This document shows, in pieces, positions 1-5,292 of a DNA stretch of 5,292 nucleotides. This stretch comes from Flavobacterium psychrophilum (GTDB lineage Bacteria > Bacteroidota > Bacteroidia > Flavobacteriales > Flavobacteriaceae). Location: assembly GCA_945872875.1 (NCBI GenBank), contig CAMCBB010000107.1:1-5292 (forward strand). Direction: 5' to 3'. Positions within the stretch are counted from its first letter, which is position 1; each line of letters begins with the position of its first letter. Position numbers and translations under genes: made by a program. The notes below the pieces were generated by a model, which was not told the origin of the DNA, ran no database searches, and saw only the letters and a list, made by a program, of their open reading frames with translations.

Positions 1-3
1 CTT

Positions 4-35
4 GTCATTGCGAGGAGGAACGACGTGGCAATCTC
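4..35. repeat. Short intergenic repeat-like element (GTCATTGCGAGG type)
   Basis: This non-coding stretch is richer in GC than its surroundings. It begins GTCATTGCGAGG and ends GGCAATCTC. ATTGC (7-11) can pair with GCAAT (28-32), so it can fold as an imperfect hairpin. From memory, sequences of this form are scattered between genes in many bacterial genomes, including Bacteroidota. Only one copy lies in this window, so calling it a repeat rests on recollection rather than on copies seen here. Confidence 0.45.
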
Positions 36-71
36 AACTTTGTTTTAGTGCTTGTTTGCAAGCTCGCTGTT

Positions 72-146
72 GCGTGAGGGATGGCAGCGGAAATCCTTTG
101 TGAAACAAAGATTACAGCGAACAGCCCGACCCAGAGGGGCACGCCC
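72..146. repeat. Structured intergenic repeat-like element, Flavobacterium type
   Basis: No gene is visible here, but the DNA can fold into a long interrupted hairpin. GCGTG (72-76) pairs with CACGC (140-144), GGG (78-80) with CCC (125-127), and the tip is a stem CTTTGT (96-101) / ACAAAG (105-110) closed by GAA and extended by AAT/ATT. CAGCG occurs on both sides of the tip stem (85-89 and 115-119), giving a quasi-symmetric internal loop. I recall similar elements (GAGGGAT, AGCGGAAATCC, tip hairpin, AGCCCGACC) as common intergenic repeats in Flavobacterium. The family assignment is from memory. It lies just beyond the metK terminator. Confidence 0.5.
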
Positions 147-156
147 AAAGAGTCAT

Positions 157-190
157 AAAAAAAGCAGCAGCCCTTGTGAGACTGCTGCTT
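157..190 (-). terminator. Rho-independent terminator of metK
   Basis: Read on the minus strand, a perfect 9-bp stem AAGCAGCAG / CTGCTGCTT encloses an 11-nt loop and runs straight into seven T residues (157-163 on the plus strand). It begins 22 bases after the metK stop codon. It should end the metK transcript before the repeat-like elements at the window edge. Confidence 0.93.
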
Positions 191-211
191 ATGAATAATA
201 ATTGGTTTCTT

Positions 212-1462
212 TTATAATTTAAAAGCTTCTTTCACTACAGCTACATAATCTAATTTTTCCCAGGTAAATAGTTCAACTTCAATAGTTTTGCTTATTCCGC
301 CTGGTGCAGCGAATGTTTTTGTAACGGTTTTTGGAGTTCTACCCATGTGACCGTAAGCCGCAGTTTCACTATAGATAGGGTTTCTTAATTTTAAGCGTTG
401 CTCAATAAAATAAGGACGCATATCAAAAATCTTTTCTACAATTTTGCTGATTTCACCATCTGTCATTCCAACTTTAGCAGTGCCATAAGTATCTACATAG
501 ATGGAGGTTGGTTTTGCAACTCCGATTGCATAAGATACTTGAACCAATACTTGATCGCATAATCCTGAAGCAACTAAGTTTTTCGCAATATGACGCGTTG
601 CATAAGCCGCACTTCTATCTACTTTACTTGGATCTTTTCCAGAGAAAGCACCACCACCGTGAGCTCCTTTTCCACCGTAAGTGTCAACGATAATTTTTCT
701 ACCAGTAAGTCCGGTATCTCCGTGAGGACCACCAATTACAAATTTTCCTGTTGGGTTAATGTGGTAGGTAATATTGTCATTAAAGAAATGTGCATATTGT
801 GGGTATTTCGCTTTAATTCTAGGAATCAATATTGATACTAAATCGCTTTTAATTTTTGCCAACATTTTTGACTCTTCATCAAAATCATCGTGTTGTGTAG
901 AAATAACAATTGCATCTATTCGTTGTGGTTTATTATCGTCAGAATATTCTAATGTTACTTGTGATTTTGCATCAGGGCGTAAGTAAGTTATCTCAGAATT
1001 TTCTCTTCTTAAGTTTGCCAATTCAATTAATAAGGCATGCGATAAATCTAATGCTAAAGGCATGTAATTTTCTGTTTCGTTAGTTGCATAACCAAACATC
1101 ATTCCTTGGTCTCCAGCTCCTTGATCTTCTTTCTTAGCTCTATCTACACCTTGATTAATATCGGCTGATTGCTCGTGAATTGCAGATAAAACGCCACATG
1201 AATTGGCTTCAAACATGTATTCGCTTTTGGTGTAACCAATCTTCTTAATTACCTCTCTTGCAATGCTTTGTACATCAAGATAGGTATTCGATTTTACTTC
1301 ACCAGCAAGTATAACTTGCCCTGTTGTAACTAAGGTTTCACAAGCTACTTTTGATTCTGGATCAAATGCTAAAAAATTGTCAATTAATGCATCACTAATT
1401 TGATCTGCTACTTTGTCTGGATGTCCTTCACTTACCGACTCTGATGTAAATAAATATGCCAT
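212..1462 (-). CDS. metK: S-adenosylmethionine synthetase (methionine adenosyltransferase)
   Basis: Cytosolic enzyme that joins methionine and ATP to give S-adenosylmethionine, releasing phosphate and diphosphate. The 416-residue product carries the family signatures in order: GHPDK (residues 13-17) near the N-terminus, the ATP-binding [12 protein letters not shown] (115-126), and the glycine-rich [14 protein letters not shown] loop (269-282) with its phosphate-contacting lysines. The C-terminal part ([34 protein letters not shown]) also matches the family. It is somewhat longer than the E. coli enzyme (384 residues), which from memory is usual for Bacteroidota. The start at 1462 gives the standard [17 protein letters not shown] beginning. 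No Shine-Dalgarno is seen; the DNA before the start is AT-rich, as expected for the phylum. It is monocistronic, with its own terminator at 157-190 and a leader of about 145 nt containing a SAM-II-like aptamer (1553-1603), which suggests feedback control by its own product. Confidence 0.98.
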   Translation of the reverse strand: MAYLFTSESVSEGHPDKVADQISDALIDNFLAFDPESKVACETLVTTGQVILAGEVKSNTYLDVQSIAREVIKKIGYTKSEYMFEANSCGVLSAIHEQSADINQGVDRAKKEDQGAGDQGMMFGYATNETENYMPLALDLSHALLIELANLRRENSEITYLRPDAKSQVTLEYSDDNKPQRIDAIVISTQHDDFDEESKMLAKIKSDLVSILIPRIKAKYPQYAHFFNDNITYHINPTGKFVIGGPHGDTGLTGRKIIVDTYGGKGAHGGGAFSGKDPSKVDRSAAYATRHIAKNLVASGLCDQVLVQVSYAIGVAKPTSIYVDTYGTAKVGMTDGEISKIVEKIFDMRPYFIEQRLKLRNPIYSETAAYGHMGRTPKTVTKTFAAPGGISKTIEVELFTWEKLDYVAVVKEAFKL

Positions 1463-1477
1463 AATAATTTTGTTTTT

Positions 1478-1493
1478 ATACTGATTTCAGTAT
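1478..1493. promoter_or_regulatory. Perfect inverted repeat in the metK leader
   Basis: ATACTGA (1478-1484) and TCAGTAT (1487-1493) form a perfect 7-bp inverted repeat around two bases, starting 16 bases upstream of the metK start codon. In the transcript it would be a small hairpin, although a 2-nt loop would force the innermost pair open. In DNA it could be a dimeric protein operator. No T-tract follows it on the minus strand, so it is not a terminator. Its function is unknown; it could affect ribosome access to metK. Confidence 0.4.
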
Positions 1494-1552
1494 CAATTAA
1501 TTAAATTTTTTAAGAAAAAAAGTGATTTGCAAAAAGTACTAAAGAAGAGGTT

Positions 1553-1603
1553 CTGCTTTAGCATTTTTTAATGAGGTTGCAATCAGTTCAAATTTTTCCT
1601 CTT
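1553..1603 (-). promoter_or_regulatory. SAM-II-like riboswitch aptamer in the metK leader
   Basis: On the minus strand this stretch carries, in order and at plausible spacing, the conserved SAM-II nucleotides: AUUUG (1593-1589), UUGCA (1582-1578), AUUAAA (1572-1567) and GCUAAAG (1562-1556). P1 can form from GAGG (1601-1598) with CCUC (1576-1573). The pseudoknot P2 can form from UUGC (1582-1579) with GCUA (1562-1559), leaving the U opposite U pair where SAM binds in known SAM-II structures. It is extended by CUG (1586-1584) with CAG (1555-1553). Position and strand fit: the aptamer begins about ten bases after a TAAATTTG promoter element and lies upstream of the SAM synthetase gene. P1 is short at 4 bp. 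The alignment was made by eye against remembered SAM-II sequences. SAM-V, a relative with the same core, is an alternative. Confidence 0.68.
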
Positions 1604-1613
1604 ATTCTGTCAG

Positions 1614-1621
1614 CAAATTTA
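1614..1621 (-). promoter_or_regulatory. Putative metK promoter -7 element (TAAATTTG)
   Basis: Read on the minus strand, this is an exact match to the Bacteroidota primary-sigma -7 consensus TAnnTTTG. It predicts transcription starting near 1606-1609, just before the SAM-II-like aptamer, which supports both calls. No TTG lies at the expected 17-23 nt upstream, so the -33 element is weak or absent. Confidence 0.5.
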
Positions 1622-1663
1622 GAAAAGTTTTTAGGTAAAAGCTATTTTGTTCATTATTTTTTT

Positions 1664-1671
1664 TAAATTTG
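1664..1671 (+). promoter_or_regulatory. Putative promoter -7 element of the T9SS cargo gene (TAAATTTG)
   Basis: Exact match to the Bacteroidota -7 consensus TAnnTTTG, placed 29 bases before the start codon, predicting a short leader of about 20-25 nt. The nearest TTG (1647-1649) is only 14 nt upstream, shorter than the 17-23 nt usually seen, so the -33 part is not convincing. Confidence 0.5.
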
Positions 1672-1700
1672 TATATTATTAATCAATTTAAATAGAAATT

Positions 1701-2702
1701 ATGATGAAAAAATTACTTTATTTTCTTTTGTTAGTACCAATATTTGGTATATCTCAAACAAATGTGTATAACTATGGTTTTGGTTCTCCAACTGCAACAA
1801 TGACCGGAGCAGATGGATGGACTAGACTTAACAGAAGTACTTCGGCTTCAACTACTTCTCTTTGGACTGTATCAAGCTACACATCGTTTACAGTAACTGC
1901 TACTTCTGGAACTGGATCTCCAACTCCATTTCAAGATCAAGCATATGCAGTTGGTGCAACATGTCCAATTCCAAATGGACAAGCTGGTGGTGCTAATTCT
2001 TTTGCTTTAGTAAATTACACTAGTACAGGTAGTCAAGCTGCTACTGGAGCAACTATAAGTAATTGGTTGTTTTCTCCAATTGTTAATGTTCAAAATGGGG
2101 ATGTTGTTACTTTTTATACAAGAATTGGAAAATTTGGTTCAGCTTCGTATCCTGATAATCTTCAATTAAGAATGAGTACAAATGGTGCTTTTACAACTGA
2201 TCCAGCTGCTGATCCTTTTGCTGTAGGAGATTACACAAACTTGTTAGCAGAAGTTAATCCTAATCTTGATTTGACATCTTATCCAACAACTTGGACACAA
2301 TATTCATATACTGTGGCTGGTTTAACTGGACCTTCTGATGTAAAATTTGCCTTCAGATATTTTGTTACTGATGGAGGTGCTAATGGAAACAATTCTGATA
2401 TTATTGGTATTGATTCATTTTCAGTAGCTAGACCAACAGCTGCTAATCAAGATTTCTTTTCTTCAAACTTCTCATTATCTCCAAACCCAGTTAAAGATAT
2501 TTTTACAGTAAATGCAAAAAACAATATTGCTATTCAAAATATCAAAGTTGTTGATATTAACGGTAGAATTGTAAATGAATTAAATAACATAAATTCTTCA
2601 GATGCAATGCAAGTAAACATTGGCGAATTAAACGCTGGAGTTTATTTTGTAAAAGTTCAAACTGAATTAGGTGTTGGAACTTCCAAAATCATAAAAAAAT
2701 AA
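1701..2702 (+). CDS. Secreted protein with choice-of-anchor-J-like domain and T9SS sorting tail
   Basis: A 333-residue exported protein. Residues 1-18 form a Sec signal peptide (MMKK, a leucine-rich core, FGIS, cleavage probably before Q19). The middle (about 20-245) is rich in Thr, Ser, Asn and Gly and beta-strand-like. It contains SFALVNYTSTG, then NWLFSP (121-126) followed by a strand and GDVVTFYTRIG, and ends GIDSFSVARP; this is the layout of choice-of-anchor-J or cleaved-adhesin jelly-roll domains. The last 80 or so residues, from FSLSPNPVKD (SPNP at 260-263) through DINGRIV and LNAGVYFVKVQTELGVGTSKIIKK, are a type A T9SS C-terminal sorting domain. The protein should therefore cross the outer membrane and be released or attached to the surface. 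No catalytic motif is visible, so adhesion or binding is only a guess. Two tandem ATGs (1701, 1704) are equally usable. It is a single-gene unit with its own terminator. Confidence 0.88.
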   Translation: MMKKLLYFLLLVPIFGISQTNVYNYGFGSPTATMTGADGWTRLNRSTSASTTSLWTVSSYTSFTVTATSGTGSPTPFQDQAYAVGATCPIPNGQAGGANSFALVNYTSTGSQAATGATISNWLFSPIVNVQNGDVVTFYTRIGKFGSASYPDNLQLRMSTNGAFTTDPAADPFAVGDYTNLLAEVNPNLDLTSYPTTWTQYSYTVAGLTGPSDVKFAFRYFVTDGGANGNNSDIIGIDSFSVARPTAANQDFFSSNFSLSPNPVKDIFTVNAKNNIAIQNIKVVDINGRIVNELNNINSSDAMQVNIGELNAGVYFVKVQTELGVGTSKIIKK

Positions 2703-2723
2703 TTAGATTTAATTCTAAATTTT

Positions 2724-2753
2724 AAAGGAGCTTATTTATAAGCTCCTTTTTTT
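2724..2753 (+). terminator. Rho-independent terminator of the T9SS cargo gene
   Basis: A perfect 11-bp stem AAAGGAGCTTA (2724-2734) / TAAGCTCCTTT (2739-2749) with a 4-nt loop ends in a run of seven T (2747-2753), 21 bases after the stop codon. The A residues on the 5' side mirror the T-tract, so it could also work in reverse, although no minus-strand gene approaches from the right. Confidence 0.92.
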
Positions 2754-2786
2754 ATACAACGATGTAGTTATTATTTTAAATAAATC

Positions 2787-2817
2787 TTGCATATAACAAT
2801 TCTATGTCCGTACTTTG
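2787..2817 (+). promoter_or_regulatory. Putative promoter of the SAM-I riboswitch / metH operon
   Basis: TTG (2787-2789), a 21-nt spacer and TACTTTG (2811-2817) approximate the Flavobacterium promoter layout TTG-N17-23-TAnnTTTG. The -7 element is one base short of consensus. Transcription would begin near 2822-2825, about 15-20 nt before the riboswitch P1 helix, which is a sensible distance. Confidence 0.5.
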
Positions 2818-2840
2818 CAGTGTTCATAAACATATTGCTT

Positions 2841-2941
2841 GTTATCACGAAAGCCTGAGGGAATAGACCCGATGAAAGCTTAGCAACCCTACACAGTAGA
2901 AGGTGCTACATTCTATTTCGATTTTATCGGAAAAAGATAAC
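2841..2941 (+). promoter_or_regulatory. SAM-I (S-box) riboswitch aptamer upstream of split metH
   Basis: The full SAM-I architecture is visible. P1 is GTTATC (2841-2846) with GATAAC (2936-2941). P2 is AAGC (2851-2854) with GCTT (2878-2881), followed by the kink-turn and GAGGGA...CCCGATGAA core and an inner GGG/CCC helix. P3 is CTAC/GTAG inside AGCAACC...AAGGTGCTAC. P4 is CGAT (2919-2922) with ATCG (2926-2929). The pseudoknot also checks: ATAG in the P2 loop (2863-2866) is complementary to CTAT after P3 (2913-2916). SAM-I RNAs bind S-adenosylmethionine and usually turn off methionine-synthesis genes. The next gene downstream is the first half of methionine synthase. No classical terminator follows, so how binding is converted into an expression change is not obvious. 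Confidence 0.95.
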
Positions 2942-3153
2942 CACGAGAAAATCTCCTCTCCTTTCATGATAACTTTAGTAATTTCAGAATTCCTTTTTGG
3001 ATAATCTGAAGCAAATGGCTTGCGCATTTTAGTAATCCATTTTCCCGCTTTTTGTTGCTCCCGATGAAAAATCGGGATCCACTTCAATCGGGGCTAAAGG
3101 CAAGCTTTGTTTTGTGAAATTAATTATAATATTTAGTGACAATACTATAAAAT
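2942..3153 (+). other. Long untranslated leader between SAM-I aptamer and metH
   Basis: About 210 nt without a credible gene. It should contain the expression platform of the riboswitch, yet no stem followed by a T-tract is present. GATAAC recurs at 2968-2973, repeating the 3' strand of P1 and able in principle to compete for GTTATC (2841-2846). A small hairpin AAGC/GCTT lies at 3009-3021. A repeat-like hairpin element occupies about 3041-3096. The last 40 bases before the metH start codon are very AT-rich. Confidence 0.5.
3041..3096. repeat. Repeat-like hairpin element in the metH leader
   Basis: A perfect 7-bp stem TCCCGAT (3059-3065) / ATCGGGA (3071-3077) with loop GAAAA is enclosed by an outer CCCG (3044-3047) / CGGG (3089-3092) pairing. 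Read on the minus strand it goes TTAGCCCCGATTGAAGTGG, then ATCCCGAT and the tip hairpin, ending AAAGCGGGA. I recall this layout as a common Bacteroidota intergenic repeat, and it resembles the element at 72-146 (flank, GTGG or GCGG, ATCC, tip hairpin, AGCG). The copy looks diverged. No T-tract follows on the plus strand, so it is not a terminator for metH. Confidence 0.45.
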
Positions 3154-4131
3154 ATGACTGTAATTGAACAAGCAATAAAAGAAAGAATCCTAGTTTTAGA
3201 CGGAGCTATGGGAACGATGTTACAACGCAATAACTTCTCCGAAGAAGATTTTCGTGGTGAGCGTTTCAAAGATTTTCCGCATCCTTTAAAAGGAAACAAC
3301 GATTTACTTTCAATCACACAGCCCGAAGCCGTAAAGCAAGTCCACCGTTTGTATTTTCAAGCCGGTGCCGATATTGTAGAAACCAATACCTTCTCTGGAA
3401 CTACCATCGGAATGGCCGATTACCATCTTGAAGATATTGTATACGAACTCAACTACCAATCGGCTAAAATTGCTCGTGAAGTAGCCAATGAATTTACCGA
3501 TAGGCCTCGCTTTGTTGCTGGTTCTATAGGGCCAACCAATAGAACCGCATCCATGTCGCCCGATGTGAATGATCCAGGATATCGTGCCGTAACTTTTGAT
3601 GACTTGAGAATTGCCTACAAACAACAAGTTGAAGCCCTAATTGACGGAGGTTGCGATGTGCTATTGGTAGAAACCATATTTGATACCTTAAATGCTAAAG
3701 CTGCACTTTTCGCCATCGAAGAAGTTAAAGAAGTACGCAATATTGCTATTCCGGTTATGGTATCAGGTACAATAACCGATGCTTCAGGAAGAACCCTATC
3801 AGGTCAAACGGTAGAAGCTTTTTTGATTTCAATTTCACACATTCCTTTATTAAGTATTGGGTTTAATTGTGCTTTGGGTGCCGACCAATTGAAGCCTTAT
3901 TTGAAGCGCTTAGCCATGAATACCCAATTAAATATTTCGGCACATCCCAATGCAGGTTTACCTAATGCATTTGGACAATACGATCAAACACCTTCAGAAA
4001 TGCAAGCGTTGATTAGAGAATATCTTAATGATAATTTAGTAAATATTATTGGAGGTTGTTGTGGTACAACTCCCGAACATATCCAAGCAATTGCAGAAGT
4101 TGCAAAAGATTTTAAACCAAGATTAGTTTAA
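3154..4131 (+). CDS. metH: Methionine synthase, homocysteine S-methyltransferase (zinc) module
   Basis: First half of a split cobalamin-dependent methionine synthase: the cytosolic module that binds and activates homocysteine on zinc so it can take the methyl group from methylcobalamin. The 325 residues start with the family's MTVIEQAIKERILVLDGAMG (GAMGT at 17-21), followed by GNNDLLSITQPE, VETNTFSGT, AGSIGPTNRTASMSPDVNDP and LLVETIFDTLNAKAA. The three zinc cysteines are present: C239 in GFNCALG and C302, C303 in GGCCGTTPEH. Their 63-residue spacing equals that of E. coli MetH C247/C310/C311. The protein ends where the linker to the pterin domain lies in full-length MetH, so this is a clean module boundary and not a truncation; from memory, split metH is common in Flavobacteria. 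It lies behind the SAM-I riboswitch, and the rest of the enzyme is encoded from 4658 after one intervening gene. Confidence 0.95.
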   Translation: MTVIEQAIKERILVLDGAMGTMLQRNNFSEEDFRGERFKDFPHPLKGNNDLLSITQPEAVKQVHRLYFQAGADIVETNTFSGTTIGMADYHLEDIVYELNYQSAKIAREVANEFTDRPRFVAGSIGPTNRTASMSPDVNDPGYRAVTFDDLRIAYKQQVEALIDGGCDVLLVETIFDTLNAKAALFAIEEVKEVRNIAIPVMVSGTITDASGRTLSGQTVEAFLISISHIPLLSIGFNCALGADQLKPYLKRLAMNTQLNISAHPNAGLPNAFGQYDQTPSEMQALIREYLNDNLVNIIGGCCGTTPEHIQAIAEVAKDFKPRLV

Positions 4132-4134
4132 TCA

Positions 4135-4644
4135 ATGAAAAAATTTATAATATTAATTTATAGTATTGTTTTTTGTACTCTTTTTAGTTGTTCCTCTGCC
4201 GAAAATTGTACGAAAACAATTGTTATTCCAAGTAGAACTATTATAACACCAACAGGGTCCTCTTATATTCCTGAATCGCAATCTGTAGTTCCTTGTGATT
4301 ATGTTGTAACTCCAATTCAAGAGCAAATACCCTTACAAAATTTTAGTTATGAAGTATTAAATTTCACTTTTACTCCAGATACAGGAAATAATACTAATAG
4401 ACTGAAATTTGATATCAAACTAAACAATCCAAATAATTTCGTGATCAAAGGTTTTCCTTATTTTACAGTCAATGTTGATGGAGTTGTTTCATCTTCAGGA
4501 TACATCAATGGAGCAACTTCTACTTGTACTGAGATAAATCCAAACTCCAGTTGTATCTTTTCTTTTGATAATCAACAATCTCTTAATTTAGGAATTATAC
4601 AATCCATACAGTTAGTTAATGTTAAATATTATTTGACAGAGTAG
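4135..4644 (+). CDS. Unrecognised small lipoprotein within the metH operon
   Basis: A 169-residue predicted lipoprotein. Its start is MKK, then a hydrophobic stretch and the lipobox-like LFSC, with C19 as the lipidated cysteine. The residues after it (SSAEN) contain only one acid, so surface export cannot be judged. The mature part is rich in Asn, Thr, Ser and Ile, beta-like, with four cysteines (C25, C54, C131, C140) that could form two disulfides outside the cytoplasm. The second half ([23 protein letters not shown] and [23 protein letters not shown]) looks like an immunoglobulin-like beta-sandwich, but I recognise no family. It starts 3 bases after the metH first half stops and ends 13 bases before the second half begins, so it is almost certainly co-transcribed and under SAM-I control. 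It looks more AT-rich than its neighbours, which suggests later insertion. A role linked to B12 or methionine uptake is only speculation. Confidence 0.85.
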   Translation: MKKFIILIYSIVFCTLFSCSSAENCTKTIVIPSRTIITPTGSSYIPESQSVVPCDYVVTPIQEQIPLQNFSYEVLNFTFTPDTGNNTNRLKFDIKLNNPNNFVIKGFPYFTVNVDGVVSSSGYINGATSTCTEINPNSSCIFSFDNQQSLNLGIIQSIQLVNVKYYLTE

Positions 4645-4657
4645 AATAAATATAAAT

Positions 4658-5292
4658 ATGAATACATCAAATAAAATAAAATTACAACTCTCTGGTTTAG
4701 AACCGCTTTTCGTTGATGAAAATTCCATTTTCGTTAATGTGGGTGAACGAACCAATGTTACGGGCTCTCGTAAATTCCTTCGATTAATAAAAGAAGAAAA
4801 TTACGAAGAAGCGCTTTCTATAGCAAGAGAACAAGTAGAAGGAGGTGCTCAAATCATTGATGTAAATATGGATGAAGGAATGTTGGATGGTGTTTATGCC
4901 ATGACCAAATTCCTGAATCTTATTGCTGCCGAACCCGATATTGCTCGAGTACCAACTATGATTGACAGTTCGAAATGGGAAATCATTGAAGCCGGACTGA
5001 AAGTAGTTCAAGGAAAAGGCGTCGTGAATTCTATTTCATTAAAAGAGGGCAAAGAGCAATTTATCCATCACGCCAAATTAATAAAGCGCTATGGAGCAGC
5101 AGTAATTATAATGGCATTTGATGAAAATGGCCAAGCGGATACCTATGAAAGACGAATCGAAATTTGTAAAAGAAGTTATGACATTCTAGTTAATGAAGTA
5201 CATTTTCCGGCAGAAGATATCATTTTTGATCCTAATATTTTTCCGGTTGCAACCGGAATGGACGAACATAAATTAAACGCGTTAGATTTTTT
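4658..5292 (+). CDS. metH: Methionine synthase, pterin-binding and following modules (partial, runs off the end)
   Basis: Second half of the split cobalamin-dependent methionine synthase; only 211 codons lie in the window and the frame is open to the edge. The visible part is the methyltetrahydrofolate (pterin)-binding domain: [13 protein letters not shown] (25-37), [13 protein letters not shown] (66-78), [16 protein letters not shown] (92-107), [12 protein letters not shown] (120-131), [10 protein letters not shown] (152-161) and [10 protein letters not shown] (191-200), all matching E. coli MetH closely. The cobalamin-binding and SAM-reactivation domains should follow beyond 5292; a full gene would be around 890 codons. 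This polypeptide brings methylfolate, B12 and the reactivation module to the homocysteine module encoded at 3154-4131, so the two must assemble as separate chains. The start at 4658 leaves a short N-terminal tail ([20 protein letters not shown]) before the domain. It is 13 bases after the lipoprotein gene and probably in the same SAM-I-controlled transcript. Confidence 0.96.
   Translation, partial: MNTSNKIKLQLSGLEPLFVDENSIFVNVGERTNVTGSRKFLRLIKEENYEEALSIAREQVEGGAQIIDVNMDEGMLDGVYAMTKFLNLIAAEPDIARVPTMIDSSKWEIIEAGLKVVQGKGVVNSISLKEGKEQFIHHAKLIKRYGAAVIIMAFDENGQADTYERRIEICKRSYDILVNEVHFPAEDIIFDPNIFPVATGMDEHKLNALDF

Noticed and set aside
508..986. Three plus-strand open frames of 61-81 codons
   Set aside because: They lie antisense inside metK, whose protein is unmistakable; they are frame shadows.
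1463..1552. Rho-independent terminator in the metK leader after the aptamer
   Set aside because: There are T-rich runs on the minus strand but no stable stem directly before them, and the 1478-1493 inverted repeat is not followed by T residues.
3059..3077. Hairpin TCCCGAT/ATCGGGA as the terminator of the SAM-I riboswitch
   Set aside because: No T-tract follows on the plus strand; the bases after it are TCCACTTC. It fits better as the tip of a repeat-like element.
2845..3087. Minus-strand open frame of 80 codons
   Set aside because: It runs antisense through the SAM-I riboswitch and the repeat-like hairpin, so its composition is explained by those RNAs. It has no promoter, no recognisable protein family, and starts inside the repeat-like element.
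3064..3117. Possible 17-codon leader peptide before metH
   Set aside because: It lies within the repeat-like element, has no methionine enrichment beyond its start and no other sign of translation or attenuation.
3106..3140. Second promoter directly before metH
   Set aside because: TTG triplets occur but no TAnnTTTG follows at a suitable distance; the AT-rich sequence alone is not enough.
3120..3627. Two minus-strand open frames of 65 and 105 codons
   Set aside because: They are antisense to the conserved homocysteine methyltransferase module and show no family motif.
4784..5011. Minus-strand open frame of 75 codons
   Set aside because: It is antisense to the pterin-binding module of methionine synthase; the plus-strand frame is clearly the gene.

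Overview
The window reads as a chromosomal segment from a member of the Bacteroidota, most likely Flavobacterium or a close relative. The reasons are AT-rich intergenic DNA, a secreted protein with a type IX secretion sorting tail, TAnnTTTG-type -7 promoter elements, genes without Shine-Dalgarno sites, and a cobalamin-dependent methionine synthase split into separate genes. The species call is inference from these traits.

Layout. Positions 1-156 hold two repeat-like, hairpin-forming intergenic elements. A strong rho-independent terminator (157-190, minus) closes metK, the S-adenosylmethionine (SAM) synthetase gene (212-1462, minus). The intergenic region 1463-1700 carries two outward-facing TAAATTTG promoter-like elements. 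On the metK side there is a leader of about 145 nt, and its first 50 nt match the conserved core and pseudoknot of a SAM-II class riboswitch. On the other side lies a gene for a secreted protein with a choice-of-anchor-J-like domain and a T9SS sorting domain (1701-2702, plus), followed by its own terminator (2724-2753).

Next comes a promoter (2787-2817) and a clear SAM-I (S-box) riboswitch (2841-2941). About 210 nt of untranslated DNA containing a repeat-like hairpin follows, and then the methionine synthase operon. metH is split: the homocysteine/zinc module (3154-4131) is complete, and the pterin-binding module begins at 4658 and runs off the window. Between the halves, three bases after the first, sits a small unrecognised lipoprotein gene (4135-4644).

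How it works together. MetH makes methionine from homocysteine and MetK converts methionine to SAM. Each appears to sit behind its own SAM-sensing RNA, and the two RNAs belong to different structural classes: a SAM-II-like RNA on metK and SAM-I on metH. The most notable observations are this two-class arrangement and the envelope lipoprotein embedded in the SAM-controlled metH operon.
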